NCBI GenBank assembly: GCA_016926115.1
Contig: JAFGPF010000081.1
Coordinates: 1 to 8,152, forward strand
Reading direction: 5' to 3'
Source: Dehalococcoidales bacterium
GTDB taxonomy: Bacteria > Chloroflexota > Dehalococcoidia > Dehalococcoidales > RBG-16-60-22
DNA: 8,152 nucleotides
Below the pieces are notes generated by a model. That model saw only the letters and a program-made list of their open reading frames with translations. It searched no databases and was not told where the DNA came from. Position 1 is the stretch's first letter; each line of letters opens with the position of its first letter. Both the position numbers and the translations under genes were made by a program. Of this stretch, positions 1-5,032 are shown in pieces.

Positions 1-149
1 CGAAGCTGACTTAACATATAACGAAAAACGAATAATTGAAGCTGATTAGCTACGGAAAAACCCTAAAAATAAAAAACACGAATAACGAATCAAAAATAGC
101 CGCCCCGGTAGAAAATATAATTATTAAGGTGTGAGGCGATTAATCTCTC
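1..149. other. AT-rich gene-free leader with short degenerate repeats
   Basis: No convincing coding region is seen here; all frames are quickly stopped. The stretch is strongly A-rich compared with the rest of the window. A 10-base word, GAAGCTGA(C/T)T, occurs at 2-11 and again at 38-47. The word ACGAATAA occurs at 28-35 and 78-85, with a further ACGAAT at 85-90. These look like decayed tandem or dispersed repeat words and not a regular array. The last part leads into the promoter region of the zinc-ribbon gene. Confidence 0.5.
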
Positions 150-190
150 TTGACCGTACGGCTATAACACGTTAAACTTAAATCAGGAGA
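150..190 (+). promoter_or_regulatory. candidate promoter region and RBS for the zinc-ribbon gene
   Basis: TTGACC at 150-155 is a good -35 match and is followed after 17 bases by TAAACT (173-178). That pairing would start transcription near 185 and cut into the ribosome-binding site. A better-placed -10 is TATAAC at 163-168, but its -35 (TTAATC, 140-145) is poor. The Shine-Dalgarno sequence AGGAGA (185-190) lies 6 bases before the ATG at 197 and is clear. Which -10 is used cannot be settled from sequence. Confidence 0.35.
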
Positions 191-196
191 ACTATC

Positions 197-436
197 ATGC
201 CCATATATGAGTATGTTTGTCAGGAATGCAACACCAAGTTCGAATTACTGCGCCCTCTGAGTAAAGCCGAACAGACGGCGGAATGCCCCAAGTGCCACAA
301 GCCCGCCCGGCGCAAGATGTCCACCTTCGCCGCGTACAGCGCCAACCCCGGCGGCGTCCCCAAGACCATACCCGGCACGGGCGGCGGTTCCTGCTCCAGC
401 TGTACCTCCGGCAACTGCAGTACCTGCGCTTCGTAA
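197..436 (+). CDS. FmdB-family zinc-ribbon protein
   Basis: A 79-residue protein with the standard FmdB/CxxC_CXXC_SSSS-type opening: MPIYEYVC, then a zinc ribbon formed by C8-x2-C11 and C30-x2-C33. These four cysteines are expected to hold one zinc ion. The family is often annotated as a putative regulator after FmdB of methylotrophs, but no biochemical role is firmly established and none should be assumed here. The C-terminal tail (residues 60-79) is rich in Gly, Ser and Cys and carries a second set of paired cysteines, C66-x2-C69 and C74-x2-C77. Such tails are common in the family but variable. The start is fixed by the conserved MPIYEY and by AGGAGA 6 bases upstream. The gene lies 20 bases before a DUF763 remnant and may once have been co-transcribed with it. 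Confidence 0.9.
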   Translation: MPIYEYVCQECNTKFELLRPLSKAEQTAECPKCHKPARRKMSTFAAYSANPGGVPKTIPGTGGGSCSSCTSGNCSTCAS

Positions 437-456
437 TACAAGGAAACACATAATCG

Positions 457-642
457 ATGCCCGTCTCCAGACGGACCGGCATCGCCAACCTGCCCCTGCA
501 CGGCGGCAAGGACGGCATCCCCTACCCGGTAGACCGGCAGACCTGCGACCAGAGCATCGAGCTGCTTCCCAGAGGCTCAACCACCTGCGGCTGGGATAAA
601 AGTCACATACAGCCCCCCTCAATTACCCTACAATCCAGTTAG
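457..642 (+). pseudogene. DUF763 protein remnant with internal deletion
   Basis: The 61-codon frame opens MPVSRRTGIANLPLHGGK, which matches the conserved N-terminus of DUF763 proteins (R-T-G-x-A-x-L-P-L-H-x-G-K, normally followed by APRW). From residue 18 it continues DGIPYPVDRQTCDQSIELL, which matches the C-terminal region of the same family, normally read as GGKDGxPxPVxR. Full-length members have several hundred residues, so nearly the whole middle is missing. The junction lies exactly on the HGGK codons (499-510). After SIELL the frame drifts into an unrelated tail ending at 642. Another frame from 561 reads ASQRLNHLRLG and stops at 597-599, which looks more like the family's Leu/Arg-rich end and suggests a second small lesion. 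AGGAA at 441-445 may be an old ribosome-binding site. The family match is from memory, not a search. Function of DUF763 is not assigned. Confidence 0.72.
606..634 (+). promoter_or_regulatory. candidate promoter for the molybdopterin lipoprotein
   Basis: TACAAT at 629-634 is a 5/6 match to the -10 consensus. Seventeen bases upstream, CATACA (606-611) is a weak 3/6 -35. Transcription would start near 641, giving a leader of about 45 bases to the GTG at 686. It sits at the end of the decayed gene, where an independent promoter would be needed. Confidence 0.3.
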
Positions 643-685
643 ATACACATGAATGCGTACTTTCTGCGGGCGGGGGGTTGTTAAC

Positions 686-1348
686 GTGAAAAAGAGGATT
701 ATCATCGGTCTGGTGGTCACCGCACTCATAATAGGTACGCTGGCACTGGGAGCGTGCGGCGGAAAAGTCCAGGAACTGGGGGGTGTCGAAGTGAGAGAAT
801 ACAAGGGCGAAAACCTTTCCTCGATTAACGATTTCAGAGAGAACTCCATCAAGGGCGTCCAGAACGTCGATATCGATAACTACCGGCTGGAAGTCACCGG
901 ACTTGCCGTCAAACCGGCCAGCTACACCTACGACGAAGTAATCGACGACTTCGACAACTACAAGAAGGTCGTGAGCCTGCACTGCGTAGAAGGGTGGGAT
1001 GTCAATATCCTCTGGGAAGGCGTGCTGGTCAGGGACATACTGGCAAAAGCGGAGCCCCTGCCGGAAGCCAACACGGTCATCTTCCACGCCCACGACGGCT
1101 ATACCACCTCCTTCCCGCTGGAATATATCATGGACAACGACATCATCATGGCCCATAAGATGAACGATGTCACCATCCCGCCGGAGAGGGGTTTCCCCTT
1201 CGAGCTCGTTGCCGAGAGCAAATGGGGATATAAATGGATAAAGTGGATAACCAAAATCGAACTCTCCGACGATAAAGATTACCAGGGTTTCTGGGAAAGC
1301 CGCGGCTACTCCGATGAAGGTGACCTCGATAAGAGCTTCTTCGACTAG
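686..1348 (+). CDS. Molybdopterin-binding oxidoreductase domain lipoprotein (YedY/MsrP-like)
   Basis: The protein is 220 residues if started at GTG 686. I prefer this start over ATG 653 because it yields a textbook lipoprotein signal: positively charged KKR at 2-4, a hydrophobic core at 5-21, and the lipobox LGAC with the lipidated cysteine at C24. A G-rich stretch at 671-677 lies about 8 bases upstream. Residues from about 60 to 205 resemble the sulfite oxidase/YedY molybdopterin domain (PF00174). SLHCVEGW (C100) corresponds to the cysteine that ligates molybdenum in this family, followed by the usual W-x-G-x-x-x-x-x-I/L-L segment (110-119). The C-terminal part contains GFPFELV and KWGYKWIKWI, also typical. 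It would act on the outer face of the membrane; the substrate is unknown. The signal lacks a twin-arginine motif, which is odd for a protein that should be exported already loaded with cofactor. No electron-transfer partner such as MsrQ or a cytochrome is adjacent. Confidence 0.85.
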   Translation: MKKRIIIGLVVTALIIGTLALGACGGKVQELGGVEVREYKGENLSSINDFRENSIKGVQNVDIDNYRLEVTGLAVKPASYTYDEVIDDFDNYKKVVSLHCVEGWDVNILWEGVLVRDILAKAEPLPEANTVIFHAHDGYTTSFPLEYIMDNDIIMAHKMNDVTIPPERGFPFELVAESKWGYKWIKWITKIELSDDKDYQGFWESRGYSDEGDLDKSFFD

Positions 1349-1360
1349 GCAATATCACCT

Positions 1361-1388
1361 TTGACACTCCAGCCTGAAAGCTGTTAAT
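1361..1388 (+). promoter_or_regulatory. candidate promoter for the DUF1648 / glyS unit
   Basis: A perfect TTGACA -35 (1361-1366) is followed after 16 bases by GTTAAT (1383-1388), a 4/6 -10. Transcription would start near 1395, about 20 bases before the GTG of the membrane protein. The -10 overlaps an inverted repeat, listed separately. Confidence 0.4.
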
Positions 1389-1395
1389 CTTTAAC
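1383..1395. repeat. short inverted repeat overlapping the candidate -10
   Basis: GTTAA (1383-1387) and TTAAC (1391-1395) are exact inverted copies around TCT. Its position over the -10 and start site would suit an operator, but five-base AT-rich arms can occur by chance. Confidence 0.3.
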
Positions 1396-1414
1396 GGTAA
1401 TAGCTCGCAGGCAG

Positions 1415-1939
1415 GTGGCAGTCATCAGTTCCGTAAAATCAGCAAATAAAGGCGCTTTCCGCTGGATATACGTCGTCCTGCCGGTATCTTTTTTTATCGT
1501 TGCCGTAATCCTGACCGCTGTTTTCTACGCCATGCTGCCGGACGAGGTCGCTTACCGCTTCTCCGGCGGAGAACCCACCCACGTGGCAGGTCGCGGCGGG
1601 GTTATCGCCTGGATAATCGGGCTGCAGTTCGTCTTCGCCCTGATTTCGTTCGCCATAACCTACATCGTGACGGGCGCCAGCCGGCGGCTGGAGGTAGAGG
1701 AGACGGAGTTAAGCAGGACGTTGTTCACCGTCATGGGAAATCTGATGGCGCTGCCGCAGATTATCCTCCTCTTTGCAATGCTGGATATTTTTCTATACAA
1801 TGCATATCAAATAAAGCTGATACCCATCTGGGTGTTCGCTGTTGTTGTCCTGGCGCTGGGCGGCTTCGCCCTGGGATTTTATTTTGTCCGGGCTATCCGT
1901 CAGACCCGCCGCCAGCAGACTAATTCTCTCGGGGAGTAA
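1415..1939 (+). CDS. DUF1648-like four-helix membrane protein
   Basis: A 174-residue integral membrane protein. Predicted helices lie at about 17-40, 63-86, 104-127 and 136-159. The loop after helix 1 reads LPDEVAYRFSGGEPTHVAGRGG (42-62). It matches the DUF1648 signature, in which LPxxxPxHF-x-G-x-P is followed by a Gly-rich turn. DUF1648 domains occur in SdpI-like immunity proteins and in stand-alone membrane proteins, but the role of this one is not known. The C-terminus is short and basic (RAIRQTRRQQ) and probably cytoplasmic. The start is a GTG. An in-frame TAA at 1385-1387 rules out longer versions, and the next Met (residue 40) would remove helix 1. The ribosome-binding site is weak. Its stop lies 5 bases before glyS, so the two are probably co-transcribed, although no functional link is evident. 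Confidence 0.75.
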   Translation: MAVISSVKSANKGAFRWIYVVLPVSFFIVAVILTAVFYAMLPDEVAYRFSGGEPTHVAGRGGVIAWIIGLQFVFALISFAITYIVTGASRRLEVEETELSRTLFTVMGNLMALPQIILLFAMLDIFLYNAYQIKLIPIWVFAVVVLALGGFALGFYFVRAIRQTRRQQTNSLGE

Positions 1940-1944
1940 TACTG

Positions 1945-3321
1945 ATGACAGAAATCAAACCGGGCAAAGTCACCATGGAAAAGCTCGTCTCGCTGTGCCA
2001 GCGGCGCGGCTTTATCTTCCCTTCGAGCGATATCTACGGGGGGCTGTCCGGCTGCTGGGACTACGGTCCCATCGGCACCGAACTGAAACGCAACGTGAAA
2101 GAAGCCTGGTGGCGCGCCAACGTGCAGGAACGCGACGACATGGTGGGACTGGATACCAGCATACTGATGAACTCCAAAGTCTGGGAAGCCAGCGGACACG
2201 TAACGAGTTTTTCCGACCCCCTGGTGGAGTGTAAGAACTGCCACCTGAGGTGGAAGGCGGATGAACTCACCGCAGATAAGTGCCCTTCCTGTGGCGGAGA
2301 ACTTACCGAGGAACGCATGTTCAATACCATGTTCAAGACCTTCATCGGTCCGGTGGAGGAAGAAGCCGCGGTCGTTTACCTCCGCCCCGAGACCGCCCAG
2401 GGCATGTTCGTCAATTTCCAGAACGCCCTCAATACCAGCCGCAAGCGGCTGCCCTTCGGCATCGCCCAGATAGGCAAGGCGTTCCGCAACGAGATTACCA
2501 CCGGCAATTTCATCTTCCGCAGTCGCGAGTTCGAAATTATGGAGTTCGAGTACTTCGTCAAGCCGGGCACGGATGATAAATGGTTCGATTACTGGGTGGA
2601 AGAACGATTCAACTGGTACGTAAAACTCGGTATCAGGAAAGAACATCTCAAACTGAATCCACACCCCAAAGAGAAGCTGGCGCACTATGCCCGAAGCTGC
2701 ACGGATATTAACTATCTTTTCCCGCACGGCTGGTCGGAGCTCGAAGGCATCGCCAACCGCACGGACTTCGACCTCAAGCAGCACGCCGACGCCAGCGGTA
2801 AGTCCATGGAGTATTTCGATAACGAGACGAACGAGCACTACGTCTCTTATATCGTGGAGCCTTCGGTCGGTGTCGACCGTATTATCCTGGCTTTACTCTG
2901 CGACGCCTACGACGAGGAAATCGTCAACGACGAATTAAGGGTGCTGTTCCACTTCCACACCGACCTGGCGCCTATCAAGGTAGCCGTCCTCCCGCTGAGT
3001 CGCAAGGAAAACCTCTCGGCGGTGGCTAAAGAGGTATACGCCGACCTGCGTCCCTGCTTCGTGACGCACTACGACGATACCCAGGCAATCGGCCGCCGCT
3101 ACCGCCGTCAGGACGAACTGGGCACGCCCTACTGTGTAACCGTGGACTTTCAGTCGCTGGAAGACAGGATGGCCACCATCCGCGAGCGTGACACCATGAA
3201 CCAGATACGCGTGCCCATCGCCGCGCTGCGTGATACCCTGTCCGCCAAGCTCGCCGGCGAAGACCTCTTCGTCCTGCCCGAGGGCGGGGTGATATGGAAG
3301 GAAGAAAAGAAAAAAGCTTAA
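1945..3321 (+). CDS. glyS: Glycyl-tRNA synthetase, dimeric class II type
   Basis: A 458-residue enzyme that charges tRNA-Gly with glycine in the cytoplasm, using ATP. The single-chain (alpha2, eukaryote/archaeal-like) form is recognised, and its length fits the bacterial members. It opens with MEKLVSLCQRRGFIFPSS and YGGLSGCWDYGPIG (31-44), the glycine-enzyme version of the motif 1 region. An inserted zinc-binding module uses C96-x2-C99 and C113-x2-C116. Motif 2 is FRNEITT (from F180, with catalytic-type R181 and E183) and continues into IFRSREFEIMEFEYF. Motif 3 is GVDR (309-312). Residues from about 345 form the anticodon-binding domain (VAVLPLSRKE through DFQSLEDRMATIRERD). GGGGAG (1931-1936) lies 8 bases before the ATG. 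No T-box-like leader is seen upstream. No key residue appears to be missing. The gene is very likely functional and essential. Confidence 0.97.
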   Translation: MTEIKPGKVTMEKLVSLCQRRGFIFPSSDIYGGLSGCWDYGPIGTELKRNVKEAWWRANVQERDDMVGLDTSILMNSKVWEASGHVTSFSDPLVECKNCHLRWKADELTADKCPSCGGELTEERMFNTMFKTFIGPVEEEAAVVYLRPETAQGMFVNFQNALNTSRKRLPFGIAQIGKAFRNEITTGNFIFRSREFEIMEFEYFVKPGTDDKWFDYWVEERFNWYVKLGIRKEHLKLNPHPKEKLAHYARSCTDINYLFPHGWSELEGIANRTDFDLKQHADASGKSMEYFDNETNEHYVSYIVEPSVGVDRIILALLCDAYDEEIVNDELRVLFHFHTDLAPIKVAVLPLSRKENLSAVAKEVYADLRPCFVTHYDDTQAIGRRYRRQDELGTPYCVTVDFQSLEDRMATIRERDTMNQIRVPIAALRDTLSAKLAGEDLFVLPEGGVIWKEEKKKA

Positions 3322-3353
3322 GCGTCTTTACCTACGATGAAACCGGGGTGTTC

Positions 3354-3374
3354 AAGAGGGGCGAAGCCCCTCTT
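3354..3374 (+). terminator. terminator-like hairpin after glyS
   Basis: AAGAGGGGC (3354-3362) and GCCCCTCTT (3366-3374) form a perfect 9-bp stem with a GAA loop, 32 bases after the glyS stop codon. The position and GC-rich stem suit an intrinsic terminator. The following bases are CCATATTCC and not a T-run, so termination may be weak, or the hairpin may instead be part of the neighbouring repeat element. Confidence 0.4.
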
Positions 3375-3383
3375 CCATATTCC

Positions 3384-3422
3384 TCCCCCTCTCCTGCGGG
3401 ACGCCTTGCCAGGAGAGGGGGA
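3384..3422. repeat. 13-bp perfect inverted repeat, probable dispersed REP/MITE-like element
   Basis: TCCCCCTCTCCTG (3384-3396) is the exact reverse complement of CAGGAGAGGGGGA (3410-3422), around a 13-base loop. Such polypurine/polypyrimidine hairpins followed by ACACAGGGGGTGAGG resemble small palindromic repeats scattered between genes in many environmental bacterial genomes. This comparison is from memory and copy number cannot be tested in one window. Its right arm contains GGAGAGGGGG, which ends 9 bases before the GTG start of the HAD gene and so doubles as that gene's ribosome-binding site. Confidence 0.65.
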
Positions 3423-3430
3423 CACAGGGG

Positions 3431-4138
3431 GTGAGGTTCATTAATCAAAAATACAAAGCCGTTATCTTCGACCTCTTCGGGACATTGATTGAGAATTTCT
3501 CCCGCAGCGAGTATGCCGCCGTCTTCAGAGAGATGGCCGAAGTCCTCTCCGTCCCCGCCGATGAGTTCCTCAAAGATTGGGCGGCTGCCTTCGACCAGCG
3601 GGCGACCGGGGTCTTTGCCACCACCGCCGACACTATCAAAAATATTGCGGTCAGATTTAACACCGATGTGACCGACGAACAGATAGAACACGCCTCCCGC
3701 ATCAGGACGGACTATACCCGGCGCTCGATTATCCCGCGGGAAAGCGCCATCGAAGTCCTCGAACACCTGAAAGAGTCCGAATTCAAGACGGCGCTTATCA
3801 GCGACTGTACCTGCGAGATACCCGGCGTCTGGGACAGTACACCCCTGGCGCCGTACTTCGATGTCGCCGTTTTCTCATGCGTGGTCCACATAAAAAAGCC
3901 CGACCCCCGTATTTATCACACAGCCACGGAACAGATGGGAGTTAACCCGCAGGACTGTCTCTATATCGGCGACGGCAGCAGCCACGAACTGACCGGCGCG
4001 CGGGCGGTCGGCATGCACCCCATCCTGATACGCGACCCCGGCGAGTCCGACGACACCCACTTCATCGACCGCGAAGAAACGTGGGACGGCCCGCAAATTA
4101 CGTCGTTGAAGGAAGTCTTCGACTTGTTATTAAAGTAA
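3431..4138 (+). CDS. HAD-superfamily hydrolase
   Basis: A 235-residue soluble hydrolase of the haloacid dehalogenase superfamily. Motif I is VIFDLFGTL with the nucleophile D14; the usual second aspartate (DxD) is replaced by F16, as in the FDxYGTL/FDLFGTL subgroups. A helical cap covers about residues 20-100. Motif II is LISDC (S124), motif III is KKPDPRIY (K155/K156), and motif IV is YIGDGSSHELTGARAVGM, with the magnesium-binding D181. The remaining fold is complete. Phosphatase, dehalogenase or nucleotidase activity cannot be decided from sequence. The start is GTG 3431, giving MRFINQKYKAVIFD. The frame has no upstream ATG that preserves a better start, and the ribosome-binding purines come from the inverted repeat just upstream. 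The gene converges with the CPBP gene, leaving 21 bases between their stops. Confidence 0.9.
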   Translation: MRFINQKYKAVIFDLFGTLIENFSRSEYAAVFREMAEVLSVPADEFLKDWAAAFDQRATGVFATTADTIKNIAVRFNTDVTDEQIEHASRIRTDYTRRSIIPRESAIEVLEHLKESEFKTALISDCTCEIPGVWDSTPLAPYFDVAVFSCVVHIKKPDPRIYHTATEQMGVNPQDCLYIGDGSSHELTGARAVGMHPILIRDPGESDDTHFIDREETWDGPQITSLKEVFDLLLK

Positions 4139-4159
4139 CACCCCCCCATCAGGGCATGC

Positions 4160-4933
4160 TCATACGCCTATTTCCAGCGACAACATCAGCACCGCCACCA
4201 GGTTGTTGAACACGTGCATTATCATGGGAGTCCATATCGACCCCGTCTTGTATCTCATGACGCCGAATATCAGACCCAGAACGAATATCGAGGCTATTTC
4301 GAAGAGGCCATACTGCAGGTGAAATCCCGCCCAGACCAGCGCCGTGATGAATATCGTGCCGGCAACGCCGAGTTTCGACCGACTGAAGCCCTCGAACAGG
4401 AAGCCGCGAAACAGTACCTCCTCGAAGAAAGGTCCCAGAAAGACAACCGCTATCCAGAACAGCGCCGGCCAGACACTGGTAGCGTACGCCTCCACCATAA
4501 TATCCGGCTCGGCAGGCCTTTGCAGAACCGCATTAACCACGACGGAAAGTATGAGATAAGCCACGGATATCGCCAGCGCCGCCAGTACTGCACGGGTACT
4601 TATCGACCTGAATCCCAGGTAACCGGCAATCGTGACGTTCCGGCGGACCTTAATCATGATAAAAATAAGCAGGACGCAGATAATCGAGGATGCCGCTATC
4701 GAAACTGAAAGCAGCAGCCCCAGGTCGATAATCTCCATCCACTCCGAGAAATCGAACTCGGTAAGTGCCGGCTCTATCTCGGTAACAAGCCTGGTAACGA
4801 CGAAGATAACCGCGATTACCACCTGGATAACGAAGCTGGTGAACATGACCAGCATGCCCCAGCCAGCCGTCGCCCAGAAGCCCCATGCCGGTTTCTCTAC
4901 AGTTGTTTCTATAATCTCGGAATTCACATTCAT
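4160..4933 (-). CDS. CPBP-family intramembrane metalloprotease (Rce1/Abi-like)
   Basis: A 257-residue polytopic membrane protein with the CPBP (PF02517) signature. The conserved motifs, in order, are E171-E172-x3-R176 within FFEEVLFRGFLFEG, the histidine H205 in WAGFHLQYG, and H240-x3-N244 in MHVFNNL. All three motifs thought to form the active site of the glutamate-type intramembrane protease are intact. The N-terminal half carries about four helices (roughly 20-45, 70-95, 110-130, 155-168) and the catalytic core fills the C-terminal half. Bacterial members act in maturation of small peptides or in unknown envelope processes; no peptide or bacteriocin gene is visible nearby. The ATG at 4931-4933 has no strong Shine-Dalgarno. 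TATAAC on the minus strand (4950-4945) lies 11 bases upstream and might be a -10, implying a very short leader, but I find no good -35. The gene is divergent from sbcD across 99 bases. Confidence 0.92.
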   Translation of the reverse strand: MNVNSEIIETTVEKPAWGFWATAGWGMLVMFTSFVIQVVIAVIFVVTRLVTEIEPALTEFDFSEWMEIIDLGLLLSVSIAASSIICVLLIFIMIKVRRNVTIAGYLGFRSISTRAVLAALAISVAYLILSVVVNAVLQRPAEPDIMVEAYATSVWPALFWIAVVFLGPFFEEVLFRGFLFEGFSRSKLGVAGTIFITALVWAGFHLQYGLFEIASIFVLGLIFGVMRYKTGSIWTPMIMHVFNNLVAVLMLSLEIGV

Positions 4934-4997
4934 CTAGCTGACCCGTTATAGCGCCATGATATACAAACATTCGCGGGAAAGCAAACGACGTACCGTG

Positions 4998-5026
4998 TTG
5001 ATGTAAGAATTGCGGGCGGGTATAAT
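4998..5026 (+). promoter_or_regulatory. sbcD promoter, TTGATG-17-TATAAT, leaderless arrangement
   Basis: TTGATG (4998-5003, 4/6) and a perfect TATAAT (5021-5026) are separated by the ideal 17 bases. Counting 7 bases past the -10 puts the start site at 5033, the first base of the GTG start codon of sbcD. No Shine-Dalgarno sequence exists in between, which supports a leaderless transcript. Confidence 0.72.
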
Positions 5027-5032
5027 TGAAAA

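Noticed and set aside
653..685. Longer start (ATG 653) for the molybdopterin lipoprotein
   Set aside because: It would put 11 extra residues (MRTFCGRGVVN) before the charged start of a good lipoprotein signal; GTG 686 gives the standard layout.
623..1156. 177-codon open frame on the minus strand
   Set aside because: It is antisense to the molybdopterin-domain lipoprotein, whose signal peptide and HCVEGW motif mark the plus strand as coding.
1349..1944. T-box or other riboswitch controlling glyS
   Set aside because: No T-box sequence or long structured leader is seen. The upstream space is occupied by the DUF1648 gene and a 66-base gap.
1900..2838. 312-codon open frame on the minus strand opposite glyS
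   Set aside because: The plus strand encodes glycyl-tRNA synthetase with all class II motifs. The antisense frame shows no recognisable domain and arises from the codon bias of glyS.
3354..3422. CRISPR repeat or tRNA
   Set aside because: There are only two different hairpins with no regular spacer pattern, and no cloverleaf or conserved tRNA bases.
4139..4159. Bidirectional terminator between the HAD and CPBP genes
   Set aside because: The 21-base gap has a C-run but no inverted repeat of useful length and no T-tract.
4214..4937. Plus-strand open frames across the CPBP gene
   Set aside because: The minus strand carries all three CPBP motifs and alternating membrane helices. The plus-strand frames are Arg/Gln/Ser-rich with no domain.
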